Shown piece after piece: positions 1 to 13,755 of a stretch of 64,000 bases of DNA. The stretch spans positions 74,056,255-74,120,254 of the forward strand of contig CM067084.1 of NCBI GenBank assembly GCA_034008185.1, read 5' to 3'. The notes beneath the pieces were generated by a model. The model was not told the DNA's origin, did not search any database, and saw nothing but the letters and a program-made list of their open reading frames with translations. The stretch's first letter is position 1, and the number at the start of each line of letters is the position of its first letter. The position numbers and the translations under genes were made by a program. Source of the DNA: Gorsachius magnificus (taxonomy: Eukaryota > Chordata > Aves > Pelecaniformes > Ardeidae).

Positions 1-2231
1 CTGGACACCCAAATGCCTCTCTTACAAGGGGAGATCTTGAGGTAAATGGGCTGGAGAATCCACTTTTCTGAAGTCAGAGAGCAGTCCTTTTCCAAACAAC
101 ACAAATGAAGCTTGCCTATAGCTCGTGATGATGGTAGGCTTGGAGAACTTGCAAAAAGCTGAAGGGGAATGCATTTATATTCTGCACAGTATCAGATAAG
201 CCTCCCTGACCATTACATCAGGCAAACCATCTGAAGGAGTTGTGTGTTCAGACAAGTAAGATGAGCTGTATTCATTCTTTTTACTTCAGCTACAAAAGTA
301 TGAAAAGCTAATTTGGGTGTAAATCCAAACAATAGCTTGCTGCAATCTTATTTGCACTCACAAGATGTGAATTTTCGGGGATGTTCCAGATTTTTTATTG
401 CTGTTGCTCCATCTGCCTACCATTGTTTGATGGCCTTTCTGGAAATAATGGGATGCAGGCTCTGATACCCATGAATTTCAGAGGCCTTGTGCATCCACTT
501 GTATCAAATATTTACAATTTTGTTGTGAATCAGACTCCAGGGAACGCTAATGGGGTGCTCTGTCAGTGAAACCAAAAGCATGATGTATCCATAATTAAAA
601 AGAATGACAGAGATTTTTCTGAGTTAAGTTTAAGCAAACTGGGCTTAAGCACATTGCCAGGGTCTGTTTTTCTGGTAATTTTACTATGGCAATGGGTACC
701 GGTCCCGCTGCCCTCATAGGATGGATTTTTCCAGAGTGTGTTATGAGTCTCCATCCTGCCAGCCTGTGCTGAGAACTGCCTCCCATGAGGAGGTCTGTGC
801 ATTGGTAGGAGGAAAATACATGTCCTTTTGCTACAGGAATGGAGATATTTGGAGTAGCTGTGAATGCTCGTTGTGGTGGTAGAAACTCCGGGCCTCCGAC
901 AAGCTTGCTGCTGCAAAATCATTTGGTAACAGGGAGAAGAGAGGAGTCTGGCATCCGAGAGCAATTGAATAGAAATGAAGATGAAAATTAGAGATCAAAA
1001 GCTATGAATGACAAGGAAATATCTCAACGGGAACCTTATCTCCAAGACTGGGATGTCTTTCAGGATAAAAATGGCTGCTAATGAATTCTCTCCATATAAC
1101 CAAACACGTTGGCTGCTCCCACCCGGACGCCTGCAGCTTATGCTTCCCCACAGTTTTCATTTGCTTTATTGCTTTCAGATGCTGCTTGGTATTAGTTCCT
1201 CTGGTAGCTGTGTCATTGCCACCAGCACCGGGGGAATGCGGCTTCAGCTGACTGGGCTGCGAGGCGTCAGCCCTGCCTCTCCGGGGACTGTCTGACACTA
1301 GGGCAGAGCTGCCTAACTGCAGCCAGATAATTAAAACCAATCGATGTTATTAAGCGAACACAAGCCCCGACAGCTTCGGGTGTATTCTCATGTAGCAGGG
1401 TGTACTCAGGCATCGGTAGGGGAGGCTACTAATGAAGCAACTGGTGGGAATAACACCTACAAGGAGAGGTTTTGCTGTTGCATGCACTGCTCCTGCTGGG
1501 CATCCCTTTGATTTAGTGGGACAAGTTAGCTAAAACTCTGCATATCTTTTCCTTCTGGTTTGAAACACTCCTCCACATTCATTCTGCTCTTGCCCAGGCT
1601 CCTCAGAAATCTTTCCAGGGAAAATAATCCTGGATTTATTTACAGCACATCATTATTTATTTAAAGCAACCCTTTCGGGGAGAAGGTAAAGGGAGATCTG
1701 AGCTCTCCACTGAGGACCTCAGAACGAGCTCTGTGCTTTCAAGGTAGGGGCATTTTAACTGAAGGATTTACAGGGGAAGAAGAATGTGGACCCAGGGAGG
1801 GAGCCTGTTTCTCTCAATGCTTTCCATGTGCTGTGTTTCTGTAGTCCAAAATCCAGGAAGACCCCACAGAGAACTGTGAGCAAACTTGCTCTCCTTGGCA
1901 ATGCTCCCACCCTGAAAGCAAAACCAGGTCAATATTTATTTATTTGTTTATTTATTTTCGTTCTCTGGAGTTGCCTCAGGTTATTTATTTTGTTTTCAAA
2001 TCCCCCTACACACACACAGAGGCAAGTGCACTCTTGCTTTTTTTCTACCTTAGTTGAGAAATGCCAATGACTTTTAAAACGAGACTTTTGATGTCCCATG
2101 ATATCCCATGGGAAGAGTTTTGCACTGAGCAATTTAAGGCTTATGCGGAGTGAAATAAACAGGGAGAGAGTAAAAAGGGTGCTACCTGTTTCTGTTGCCT
2201 CCTCCTGCCCTTTTTTCATTTGCAGTTAGGT

Positions 2232-2288
2232 ATAGAGAATACTCAGTGAAAGACTGTCCCTGTCCCCAAATGGCTTTTAAAGTGACAG
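2232..2288 (+). repeat. Possible ancient L3/CR1-like LINE fragment
   Basis: The stretch with AAAGACTGTCCCTGTCCCC followed by AAATGGCTTTTAA resembles, from memory, the conserved 3' region of ancient amniote L3-type LINEs (pattern AAAGACAGTCCCTGCCCCAA-GGGGCTTACAATC). The match is short and diverged, and no tail or boundary is visible. Confidence 0.3.
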
Positions 2289-2952
2289 CATGCTGAAACT
2301 ATGGAGTCAAAAGCATGCACTGGTGAAAGCCAATGCTCGGAAGCTCAATAGTCACTTGATTAACACTGGTTCTTCTCCTTTCCCCATACAAGTTATTTAT
2401 CTGTTCTTCATCACAGCAGTACTTAGAAGCCTTGGCTGTGCTGCTGGCTGGTGCTTTAAGCCAAGGGTTTTCAAACTGCAAGTCAATACAACCTTCTGGA
2501 CTTGTTAGCTTCTCTAAAAAGACCTGTGAAAATGAAAGTCTGTTGTCAGGAGACATAAGGTTTTGGTACTGGGGCCTGCAACTCTGTAAGAAAATGCATA
2601 GGGATCTTCAAATCAAATTTCTTGATTACCTGTATAGCAAGGTGTGACTTAACAAGGTCATCTGCACTAAAACTGGGGAGACACCCTAGGGTTGACATCC
2701 CTTTGCTATACTGCGCTGGTGGTATTTGCAATTTCTGACCTTCGCTAAGAGGCCCTTGCTGTCCTGAGGAATTTTACCCATTAGCCCAGCCAACCCTAGA
2801 TCATCAAACGTGTACTCATTACTGGATGCACGCTCCCAATTCCCACTGCAATAGGTTTATTGCTTATGACAGCAGGGTTAAAGCCAAACAAGCATGCTGA
2901 TTGATTTCTGCCCAAGAGAAGGCTGGGTTTCAAGAATGCTGTTTACACAAAG

Positions 2953-3018
2953 GGCTTGATTCTGATCTACCAACAGGGTAATTTTCATTTATATCAATAT
3001 AAGACAGATCTGAATGAG
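2953..3018. repeat. Possible ancient archosaur repeat fragment
   Basis: The segment GATTCTGATCTACC...CATTTATATCAATATAAG resembles the widespread old amniote repeat with the pattern GATTCTGATCTC...TTACACC-GTGTAAATC. Divergence is high and the call rests on memory of the pattern only. Confidence 0.25.
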
Positions 3019-4344
3019 GCTTTTGGCTTGCAAAATATTTTAAGGCTCTTTTGGGGAGAGGCAGCTTTGTAAAACCACAGATTACAAAGAGAACAATCAC
3101 GGTTCTCAATTCAAAGGAAAACCATGGGAAGATGTGCCTTTGATGCTAATCTTCTGAAGTGCCTAACGCTGCCAGTGAGATGCAAACTGGATCTTCCCTG
3201 ACAGCGTTCCAGTATGCCCTGGCTAGACCTCAGCTGTTGACAGTCATGGGGCTCCCTGTAGGTTGGTGGGACCGCCCAAAATTTGCACCAGCCTTTACCT
3301 CCCTGTTTAGTTTTGTCTGTGAATGCCTGAAGATCCTTTCATTTTAGAATACCTGTAATTTCCAGCCACTGTAGCTCAGCAGACCCCTATGGTGACTGAG
3401 TTCCTTGGGGTACAAAAGCTTTATAAAGGTGTAGAATGACAGAGCAGGAGTGGAAAAAAAAAAGAAAAGTTTTGCCTCTTTCTTGCAATCCACTGCCCAC
3501 TATCCCTTCCTGATAGACAGCTCTCTTAAAGTATCCCAGTGCGTATAGACATGGATAGGATTTATAAAAGCATTCAGGTAGGCTGAGTTCATGCCCCTTA
3601 AAACTCCCGGACCTGTAAATCTCTTTGCCATGAACTTCATGCACGTAATGATAGTCACTGTAACCTGTGCAGCCATTCTGGCCTTTTTTTGTTTTCTTTT
3701 CTTTTTTAACTCATTGCTATGAAGATCTTAGGCCCTGTCCTGTTTGCTAATCAACATACTGTGATCAAAGGCAAAAGAGGGCTTTGAATTTGCCTGTGGT
3801 TTTGTGGGAGGACTATGGGAGAAAACCTCTAGGAGAGCAATAGCAAAATTATCAAGATAATGAGTGTGGGTTGAGGACGTATGATGCTTTTGGGAAAGCC
3901 AAACTGAAACCCACAAATTGATGAGAACTTTAAGAGTGGCCAAAACTTCAGGAAGATTCATGATTTTGAAAGATATAATCCCACCTCACTCTACTTCTAC
4001 AAGGTAACTAGACTTACTGATACTCACATCAATGCTGTGGAATCTGCAGTAATGGAAGACTGTAAAAACTGGTTAGATAAACAAACACTAGGCTTCTTTT
4101 ATGCAGGACTGATCCTTGCCTGGCAATGGACAATATGAGTTTGTGAATTCTCTTACAAACAGAACCACAGCAGTCCTATAATATCAAAAGTATTAAAGTC
4201 TACCCAAAAAATGTGGTTTTTAAAGAGAGAAGACAGAATCCAGAGTCCAGAAACTGCTGAAGTCAAGAGACAGATAGCTCATAGTCATTTTATCACAAGA
4301 AATCACCCACCATAGGAAAATTCCAATCACTGGGTCAGAACTGC

Positions 4345-4420
4345 AGTGACCCGAAATGGGTATATCTCCATTGACTCCATCTCAATGATATGCATTTATA
4401 TCAGCTTAGAATCTGATTTA
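4345..4420 (+). repeat. Ancient archosaur-type repeat fragment
   Basis: The order CCATTGACTCCATCTCAATG, then a T-rich ATGCATTTATATCAGC, then TTAGAATCTGA matches the old repeat motif CATTGACTTCAATG-G...TTTACACCAGC-GAGGATCTG that is common in bird, crocodile and turtle DNA. The partly palindromic CATTGA/TCAATG core is visible directly. Family assignment is from memory. Confidence 0.4.
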
Positions 4421-7400
4421 TTTTCTGTTTTTAACATGATTGAAGAGCCTGTTCATCAGCAGCTCTGTCATGCAAAATCCTTTTAATTAACACTGCTCTT
4501 TTGGAATGAGAATGGAGAATAGAAGAGCCTGCATTTATAGATGAAAGCTATAAACTCCATATCTAAAAAAGGTCCCTGTCTAGCATAAAGTCTTCTTGAT
4601 TTTCTTAACAGACCTAAAGACCACAGAATAAGCCTAAATTACCAGGTTCTGATACTTACATTGAAGAGACCTTACTCCACAGACTCCCACTGGAATCAGT
4701 GGGGATTCCTGGAGAAATGCAAGGCATGACCCAGTGGAAGTACAGCATCAAGAGCTTATGTCTTTAAAAATGTGTCTTTAAAGTCACTTTTCTAATGCAT
4801 CACCTTAGAAATTGGTTATATTCTTCCCCAAAACATAGTACTCTCCTCCCATGGAAACTGCAGTAACTAATAAAGTTGATTTTGCATTCTGCTCTTCTGC
4901 TCTCTACTCCAGCATATCAGGAGGCACTTAAGAGAATTCTGAATGCCTCAGAATTAAATTACAGGTAAGAGCAACAAAGTCATAGCACTGAACAATCCAG
5001 CACTTAATGCAGTTTCTATTCAGAGCCATTTTGAAGTAGGGCTTCAGTCAGAAGGAAAAGAACAAAGGATTTGCTGCTCAGCTTCATGAGTGTGAACCAG
5101 GCCCACCACTGAAGGTTGAAGAAGTTTTACTGCAGATCCTGGGACAAGCAGGAGCCTTATTTTCAAAGCTTAATCCAAAGGTTGCTGAAATCGTGTGGGA
5201 ACGTCACCCTTTATGCCTCCTTGGCCAACAGATAAGTTGGAGCTTTAGTTTGCACATTCTTTCCATGCAAATTCCATGCAATTTTACTCCATTTTTTCCA
5301 GTCCATTTGGTCAATGATCCTTCTGATTCCTCTTTGTGAGCAATATTTCAGTTGTCACTGGGGCCTGCTGCCATCAGGACAGCCTGCAGTACCGAGAGAT
5401 CTTCAAGTGAAAATAAAACTGTCAAGCTCATCTGGTCCTCTCTAATGGATATAAATGAATCCAGCAATGCATGCCAAGCTTTTTATGAACTGTATGGTGT
5501 TATAAAAAACATGCTGCCAATGAGGTTAGAAACCCCATCCTTTATGCCTTGTGGTTTAGGATATATATACTGTACTGGAATGCTAGAAACAGCAAGATGT
5601 GTTAGTTTAGGCAGTTTAATAAGAACGTCTAGGTTTATGAATTGGCTTAATTTGAGTTCTTCTCAAGCAATATTAGTTCTCCCTGTCTTGAATTATTCTT
5701 TTTTGGTGGTTTAGATACCACTACTATTACTGGCTCCTGGCTGACTGCATACTTGACAAAGTTTGTCATGAGGTCATGATTTTCTGGCATCTCGAAAGAG
5801 GTGGTTATGGAGTGACTGCACAGAGAGCTTGCTGCCATCTCAGAACATGACATATTTTCCAGCCTTCCCGTGTTTCCACCAAATAAGTACAGTGTGAAGC
5901 CACCTGATAGAAACACCTAAGCAAGTGGAACAGTGGAAAACCCAAAATGCAGCATCATCTCCCACTGAAAATGGCCTTGTTCCTGCAGGTGATGGCTCAG
6001 CACTCGATATCACCTTCAGCCTGTCTTTGCCTTGGTTCCCATTTGTATAGTTATGGTAGCACTTACATGGGCTAGAAACTGCTGGTTTGGTTTTTTTCCT
6101 GGGTGAGGTGAACCTAAGGTCCCATTACTCTGAAGAGATAGCAGGTAGACTGAGAGAAGGAAAGGCCAACAAAGCTGCTCAGACTTGGGGAGTTTCAAAG
6201 AGCGCATGGGTGCAGAGTGGAGAGGGCTGTTGTGTGTCCAGCCAGGGGTGCTCCACCACAGACCTGCTAGATAGTCTGCTTATCTTCATGCTTGGACACT
6301 GATCTGGTATGTGTTTCCTTGTCTCTTTCATCCCCCAGGCTTTGAGCAGCACTGCTTGTCTTGGGTTTCAGGACTGGGACAGTGTTTTCATGATGGTTTT
6401 TGAACTTCAGAAGTTTATGTTTTTTCTTCAAATTTCAAAGCAGGTCCATTCTTGCCAGAACCTTGGGTCTTTGTAGTAAGTTAGTTCCAGGCCTAGATCT
6501 TAACTTTTACTTCATGTCTGTGCTGAATGATGTGAAATTACTTGTTTTATACTGGTTTAGTTCAGGAAGCTCCAGTGTTCCAGGAATGAGTAGTGCGAAA
6601 TAACTTGAATTTGCTAATACCTGCTAATTCTTTGTTAGAGCTTGCTTCTGCACCTACACGTAGTTAAGCTGTACTGAGGATATATATCCCTCTCTATGTC
6701 CCATACCATTTGCTTGTGTAACAAAAGGGGTGATTACAGTGACAAAGGCTTGCTTTGGCTCTACAAGGGTGTGCGCTTTGGGTCTTGACAGTCCTTCCTT
6801 TGTGGTCAAGGGGATTACAAATCCAGAGGCTCGAAAGATCTTTTGTAAAGGACCAAAACCCAATCACTGGTTACTTTTGTGAGTTATACAGATGGATCAG
6901 CAATGTTGTGGCTGTGATGGTCTCAGTATCCATGAAAACCATGGTTTATAGGAAAAGAAAGTATTTTTATTAGTCCAAATTATAGAGAGGTGTGGAAAAA
7001 ACCAGGAAAGATTTCAGGCATGTGAGAACTGAAGAAGAAACAGCTGAGAAATAACCTATGGGTGAATTTAAAGATTGAAGGAGTTTATCTTTTATTTACA
7101 CTCCTTCACATTTCTAAGTCTTACTTACTCTGACACTAATAATGCTTGTTGGAGCTTGCAAATGAGGTGAAAGTTCTCTTTTTACTGTCCTCCTCCTGAA
7201 TGGAAGGCATTTGTCTCTATGGGGAGACTATTCATTTCTCCAGTTTGTCCCTATTAAGTGTCCAGTCATCTCCGCAAGCAGATCTTTGCATAGGCTGCTG
7301 TCTGTAACGTGTGCACGCTGTGGGAGAGGGCCAAGGCTGCCGTGGGACCCAGCCATGAGCTACCTTGTGACTCTGGACACACTACAGGTTACGTTCTCTG

Positions 7401-10400
7401 GGGGATGTTCATGCTACCTGCTGTCCTTCTCTAAATTTGGGTGTCCAAATGAATAGTCTGAGCTCCTTAGACTCCATCTACAACCACTGGATAAGAAAGG
7501 GTCTTTTAGAGAGTATTTCAGAGCACCTAATTTAGGCTACACCCCTGAAGGAACCTCTGGAGGACTCAATTTTTCTCTGCTGTCTTTGCAGGATCTTAGG
7601 GAAACCAACGCCAGATGCACCCCACCAAACTTCCGTCTCCTACCTGAGGTACTGAAGTCCCCCTTTCCTCTAAATACTGACCCATCTGTGTGTTAAAGTT
7701 TGATAGCTGAAGCAGAGGAGTTGAATCCTCTCCCCTCTGTTTTAAGGGTGCTACAGGGACAGTTAGAGTGCGTTTTGCACTCCTTAGGGAAAAGGAGGAG
7801 GCTGTGAGGGCTTGCTGGCACATTATTATGCAGGGTGGACATATGGTCTGGGTGTCCCAGATAAGGTATTAGCTCCGTCAGTCCAGCTTCATTTCATTTC
7901 AAAGTTATGACTGCTCAACAAGTCACTATATTTGCTGGCTGCCCATCGTCTGATGCTGGAAAATGCTATTCCAACTTTTCAGCACGTCTGAAGAATGTTG
8001 TACTTAGGGACAAAATTTTGGTTTCCAGCTTCCAGACTGGAATGATGAAACGTTACCATAAAATAGAGATTTTAGATAACTTGCTGAGAGGTTTGAATGC
8101 CACATTTGTGCTAAAATAGGTAGATTATACCTTTGCTCACCAAATGAGTTGTCTGTAGCCTCCCAAGGACACCAGACTCTTATCTTTTTGCAACCAAAAA
8201 GATGACAGTCACCATTATGGCAGCTCCTATAAAACAGGCAGCCAACAATAAGTGACCAGCTGTATTAATAGAATACTTTTCCATACACCAACAACTGGAG
8301 ATAAAGAGTTATGGACATTCCCCCACCCATGGTAGTGGTACACTTCTCATTAGGGCGGACTTGTGTGCAGAAACAGGTCCACATGCCCCGTCAAGGAAGA
8401 CCTAAAGTTCTGGTCTGGTTCCTGCTAAAGCATCTAATGGATTAAAAGCATCACCTGTGTTTGATGATGCTGTTGGAGCTCCTGTAATCTACCATGACCC
8501 TTCTAATAGTGCTATTTATACCTAAACAAGATATTTACATGCCGTGCTCTTTTCCTCTCCACCTCATCTATTTCAGAATAAAACTTTCAATTCAAGACCC
8601 ACCTCTGCTTCCAGAAAATATCTCAAACATCTTGAGCATAGCTGTAATTTAAATCATTAACAAGAATAGTAGTAAGTAGTAGCATACAACCAAATGCATC
8701 TCAAAAGACGTGGAGCTGATTTAATGAAGCAACAAAATAGGATTAATTTAATTTAAAAAATAAGATATAATTAATTTAATCTTCATCATTATTTTATTCA
8801 GATAAAATCTCTTCACTCCAAAACTCAGAGTCACCTGATTTGAATTACGAGCTGGGGAAGGTCCCTGGCACTTGCTGGGGAAGAGCATTTGAGTCCATAC
8901 GTTGTCACCGTCCAGCTGAAAGAGTGAAGAGAACATGTAAATCCCCCAGCAAAACTCATAAGAACTTTGTCCCTGAAGGGGCCACCTGAATCACCAAGGC
9001 CCCCTTCTTGTTCATGCAGGTGATCTTGCAATACACAGTAGGCCCATACAGTCCATACCAATGTATACCAAAAAATGCCAGAGCTTCAGTGTTGGAATTT
9101 CTTCAAGCCTCTGGATCAATGGCATGCTGCGGGGGAACAGCGGAGATGTGTTGAGCCCTGGCAGTATCAGGGAATTCCCTAAATGAAAACACACGGATGA
9201 GGCTAGGAAGGGGACAGTCTTCCACTCCGCAAAGGAAGGCAAGAAATTGCTCCCAGACCCAGCACATGGCAGTGAGTTTAATCAGGTGTATATGATCCTC
9301 AGACGTGGTTTGGTATAGCTTGACACTTTCAGGCAATCTATGTGTCCCATCTCCAGCTGCGATCAAGCTCTTAATCTTCAGAGGAAGGTGAAACAAAGAC
9401 AAAAAGGCCAGCCTAAAAGCCAAGTAAGGTCTCAAAGGGGGAACAACTACATCCTTCTTATTAAAATATTGCATAGCTTTAATACATGGACACTGTAATA
9501 TTTTGCTTCATTTCCTGAGGAAATGAGGATTATGCAGCTGTGCTGCAGTTGTTTGTTTGTCTGTCAGAGTTACCCTCTGTTTAATAATGATTGAGGCTGT
9601 TGGCTGATTTCAGTGCAGTTTGATGGAAGGGGAAAGGCATCACATATTATGTTTTAAAATATTTGGGAAATTAGCAGTGGGGTACAGAACAAAGTTAGTG
9701 GGAAAGGTCACAGCGTGAGCTCAGCATAGTTATTTGACATGAGAGAATCCACATGGAAGGGAGCCACAGGAAGCCCAAGAAATATTCCCTAAGTCCCAAT
9801 GTTTGAGGAACAACATGTTAACGCATTTTTTTTCTAACCCCATTAGAATTCTAATTAAACTGGACCATTCCCCAGGTTTCCTTTAAACTCCCTATTTTGT
9901 CTTCCAGCAACTCCACTTTTAGCTTAGCGCTTCCCCCCCAGTCTCATGCCACCTCCATCTACCTGCTGCTCCAGAACAAACCCTAGTTTTGACCTTGGAG
10001 ACCACCTGAAAGGACAGCCCTCACTGCAACAACACGCTTGCCTTTACCCTGAGGTTGGTTCAGCAAGCAAGAAGGAAAAGAAAGAAAAAAATGATTTATT
10101 ATATTTTGGGGAAATAATAGCTATTATTTGGGCTTGTTGACATTGACACTTTTTTTCCTTGCTGGAAAAATTGGTTCTAGGTGGTAATGAACAACATGAC
10201 CAAAATTTCCACCCTCTGTCTGGGTAAAACAAGGCATCTGAGTCACTGCAATCATTCCACTCCTGGCAATCCTTTAGATCTGTCCAGATTGCCCTGCTTG
10301 GCTCCTGGAACTAAGGCAGTGACTCCTCACTGTGAAATAGTTGCATGCTTTAACAAGGGATATATAAGGTACCGAGTCACCAAAACGTGGTTTTCCCCTA

Positions 10401-11339
10401 CGGACAACTTTTAATTGACTTCAAAACCAGGAGAGAAAGGTCTAACTGGGCAGACGTTCCTCAGTTATGTTTTGTAAGAGAAGTGAAGGCTGACAGGTCT
10501 CTATAGGAGTAAATCAGTTTTCACAGTGTGTGTGCACATACACACATGCCCACACATCCACTCATGTGGACAAAATGTTTCAGGAAAACACCTGAAGGGT
10601 GAAGACCTATTTGAAGCAACATTGACACAAGAAGAAAAGAGTATGAAATGGTCATAAATAAGCTTCTGTCTGGAAATTGGAAGAAGACTTTTAACCATCA
10701 GACCATTGAGGTTTCTCAATGGTGTCCCAGTGGAAGAAGCACAGGAAAACAGCTTGTGGCACTGTGGGGCTGTACGGTGGGATGGCAGTGAGAGTGGGAG
10801 CTGTGCCCACTCCGATGGGCTGAGGAAGCTGAATGGTAAAGGCGAGGAAAACTTAACTGGTGGCCAGTGTATTTGCCACTTGATCGAGAAAGTGTTAAGC
10901 CCTAATTTAGCCTCTGGGCAACTGAGCTTATATTTCATGTAAGTATATGGTTAATCCTGCTGACTGCATTTCATGCGGAGCTGAGGACACTCTGCACGGG
11001 TGGCCCTGGGCTTTCCCTGGGGTAGCTGGGGACACAGCTACCACTTCGGAAATCGCTTCCCTGTTAAAGAGCGCTGACATTTTTGCAGGAGGCAGAAGAC
11101 CTTCCTCCACCGGGACAGAAAGCATTGAGGTGCATCTTCCTTTTCCTCCCACCTTGCTAACTTTATGGCGAACACAGTACAAAAAAAAAAAAGTTTCATC
11201 TTATCTCCCTGGTAGAGCAGAGCAAAAAAGGATCCATATAATTGAGAATATCCAAACCTTGCTGTAATGCAAAGCATGGCTCTGGCAGCAGCTTCTCCCT
11301 CTGCCAACAACAGGACCTAGATCAACTCTGCAGTGCGAT

Positions 11340-13110
11340 TCACCCTGCCCAGCTGGAATTTAACCTGGCCACTGTTGTAAGGGATAATAAGAAAAGTTTT
11401 TATAAATATGTTAACAGCAAAAAGAGAGCCAGGGAGAACCTCCATCCTCTAGTGGATGCAAGGGGGAACATTGCCACTAAAGACGAGGAAAAGGCTGAGA
11501 TACCCAACGCCTTCTTTGCCTTGGTCTTTAATGGCCCAACGAGTTATCCCCAGGGTACCCAGCCTCCTAAGATGGAAGATGGGGACAGAGAGTGGAATAA
11601 ACCCCCCATAATCCAGGAGGAAGCAGTCTTTGACCTGCTATGCCACCTGAACATCCACAAGACTATGGGGCTGGATGGGATCCACCCAAGAGTGCTGAAG
11701 GAGTTGTCAGAGGAGCTTGCCAAGCCACTCTCTATCATTTTTCAGCAGTCCTGGAGAACACGGGAGGTCCCAGATGACTGGAGGTTGGCAAATGCGACAC
11801 CTATCTTCAAGAAGGGCCGGAAGGAGGATCCAGGGAACTACAGACCAGTCAGCCTGACTTCAGTACCGGGGAAGATTATGGAGAGGTTCATCCTGAGTGT
11901 GCTCACCAGGCACGTGGAGGACAATCAGGGGATCAGGCCCAGTCAGCATGGGTTCATGAAAGGCAGGTCTTGCCTAACCAACCTGATTTCCTTCTATGAC
12001 CAGGTGACCCGCCTGGTAGATGAGGGAAGGGCTGTGGATGTCGTCTACCTGGACTTCAGCAAAGCCTTTGACACAGTCTCCCATAGCATTCTCCTAGAGA
12101 AGCTGGCAGTTCATGGCCTAGATGGGTGTACTCTTTGCTGGGTTAAAAACTGGCTGGATGGCCGAGCCCAGAGAGTCGTGGTGAATGGAGCTAAATCCAG
12201 TTGGTGGCCGGTCACAAGTGGTGTCCCCCAGGGCTCAGTTTTAGGGCCGGTCTTGTTTAATATCTTTATCAATGACCTGGATGAAGGGATTGAGTGTGCC
12301 CTCAGCAAATTTGCAGACGACACCAAACTGGGTAGTAGTGTTGATCTGCTGGAGGGGAGGAGGACTCTGCAAAGGGACCTGGACAGGCTGGATCGATGGG
12401 CCGAGGCCAATTGTATGAGGTTCAACAAGGCCAAGTGCCGGGTCCTGCACTTTGGTCACAACAACGCCATGCAGCGCTACAGGCTTGGGGAAGAGTGGCT
12501 GGAAAGCTGCCTGGTGGAAAAAGACCTGGGGGTACTGATTGACAGCCGGCTGAATATGAGCCAGCAGTGTGCCCAGGTGGCCAAGAAGGCCAATGGCATC
12601 CTGGCTTGTATCAGGAACAGTGTGACCAGCAGGAGTAAAGTGATCGTGCCCCTGTACTCGGTGCTGGTGAGGCCTCACCTCGAATACTGTGTTCAGTTTT
12701 GGGCCCCTCACTACAAGAAAGATGTTGCATTGCTGGAACAGGTCCAGAGGAGAGCAACCAAGCTGGTGAGGGGTCTGGAACACAAGTCATACGAGGAGCA
12801 GCTGAGGGACCTGGGGTTGTTTAGTCTGGAGAAGAGGAGGCTGAGGGGAGACCTGATCGCCCTCTACAACTACCTGAAAGGAGACTGTAGTGAGGTGGGG
12901 GTCGGCCTCTTCTCCCTGGTAACAGACGATAGGACGAGGGGGAATGGTTTGAAGCTGCGCCAGGGCAGGTTTAGGCTAGACATTAGGAAAAACTTCTTCA
13001 CTGAGAGGGTTGTCAGGCTCTGGAATGGGCTGCCCAGGGAGGTGGTGGAGTCCTCATTCCTGGAGGTATTTAAAAGAAGGATAGATGAGGTGCTTAGGGA
13101 CATGGTTTAG
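11340..13110 (+). pseudogene. CR1 ORF2 fragment: reverse transcriptase, intact frame
   Basis: The open frame runs without interruption from a TTG codon at 11242 (host DNA, preceded by a stop) to a TAG ending at 13110. It has no ATG at the junction; the first in-frame ATG is at 11572. Counting residues from 11242, the RT motifs are NYRPVSL (199-205), the YLDFSKAFD block (269-277, catalytic Asp271), [10 protein letters not shown] (327-336) and the catalytic FADD box (357-360). The C-terminal thumb and linker region of CR1 ORF2 follows, ending in EVLRDMV. The family reverse-transcribes its own RNA at nicked target DNA. This copy lacks the N-terminal APE-type endonuclease and any promoter, so it cannot be autonomous. 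Compared with the copy at 56 kb it has lost one codon near 12637 (SRSKV versus SRSREV). Confidence 0.93.
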
Positions 13111-13202
13111 TGGTGGGATGGCAGTGCTAGGTTAACGGTTGGACTCGATGATCTTAAAGGTCTTTTCCAACCGAGGTGATTCTATGATTCTATGATTCTA
13201 TG
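11340..13202 (+). mobile_element. CR1 LINE, 5'-truncated, young copy
   Basis: This is a CR1 non-LTR retrotransposon fragment of about 1.86 kb. It carries most of ORF2 from just upstream of the reverse transcriptase through the C-terminal domain, a short 3' UTR of about 70 bp, and a tail of three ATTCTATG-type octamers (13178-13202). The endonuclease domain and ORF1 are missing, as expected from 5' truncation during target-primed reverse transcription. The left edge is uncertain: clear protein-level similarity starts near 11345, but weak similarity may reach back to about 11290. No target-site duplication is evident, which is normal for CR1. The frame is open throughout, so this is one of the youngest copies in the window. 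Confidence 0.96.
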
Positions 13203-13755
13203 ACTTCTGCCACACTGTACCTGCTGGCTGTCCCATGGAGAAGCTCTTCCTTTTATATTACTGCACCAGGAAAAGGGAGAATGGGCAGGGGAAGAACCCA
13301 AAGTACAACATAAGCTTACAGTGAAAAACACCCTCATCCTCTCTCCGCCAGGCAAGCGGGGCAGTGGAGCAGGACAGCTGTCTTTCAGTGCTTTCAAGAT
13401 ACATTTCAAGCTCTGCACAGCTGGAGCTATTCAGTAGCTCGCAAAGGAACTCTGTACCCTTGCCAAGGCTTCGCAGCTGCCAAATCTGCCTTTATTAGCA
13501 GCAGCATTTCTTGTCCTCCATAGCTGAATACAGAACAAGTCTGACATTATTTTTCATTCAACCTTCCCAAGTATGCTAAGAAAATCACAATAATCACTTA
13601 GTGAATGTATGCATGTTTTGTAAGTGTTTTCTTCTTCCTATATACGTGTACGCACACCCCCCCACACACACATGCACACTTATAATGGTCTGGATGCAGA
13701 GTCCCACTACAGCATTGAACATCTCTTTCCTGTTCTGGTCGATCAAATGTCCCAG
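13203..13755. other. Unique noncoding DNA between CR1 and LTR
   Basis: No gene is seen. A C- and CA-rich patch lies at 13651-13678. The left edge is the CR1 tail and the right edge is the LTR terminus. Confidence 0.65.

Larger units (their letters stand above)
1..11339. other. Unique noncoding DNA, no gene recognised
   Basis: I see no coding exon here. The open frames are short (the longest are about 120-145 codons, at 5352-5714, 9103-9474 and 10501-10938), are rich in Ser, Cys, Leu and Phe, and resemble no family I know. Low-complexity patches are a TTTA/TTTG-rich run near 1926-1960, a short CA run at 2008-2020 and a GT/CA-rich stretch at 10527-10562. Three weak ancient-repeat fragments are listed separately. 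The rest looks like ordinary AT-rich single-copy bird DNA. Confidence 0.7.

Noticed and set aside
2640..2680. GTGTGACTTAACAAGGTCATC as a MIR fragment
   Set aside because: The match is limited to about 20 bases and the rest of the MIR order is absent.
10501..10938. 145-codon minus-strand frame
   Set aside because: No motif; ends in a GT/CA-rich low-complexity area.
11242..11339. Host-derived N-terminal extension fused to the CR1 reverse transcriptase
   Set aside because: The frame opens at a TTG right after a stop, with no ATG, so it is not a plausible vertebrate fusion start.
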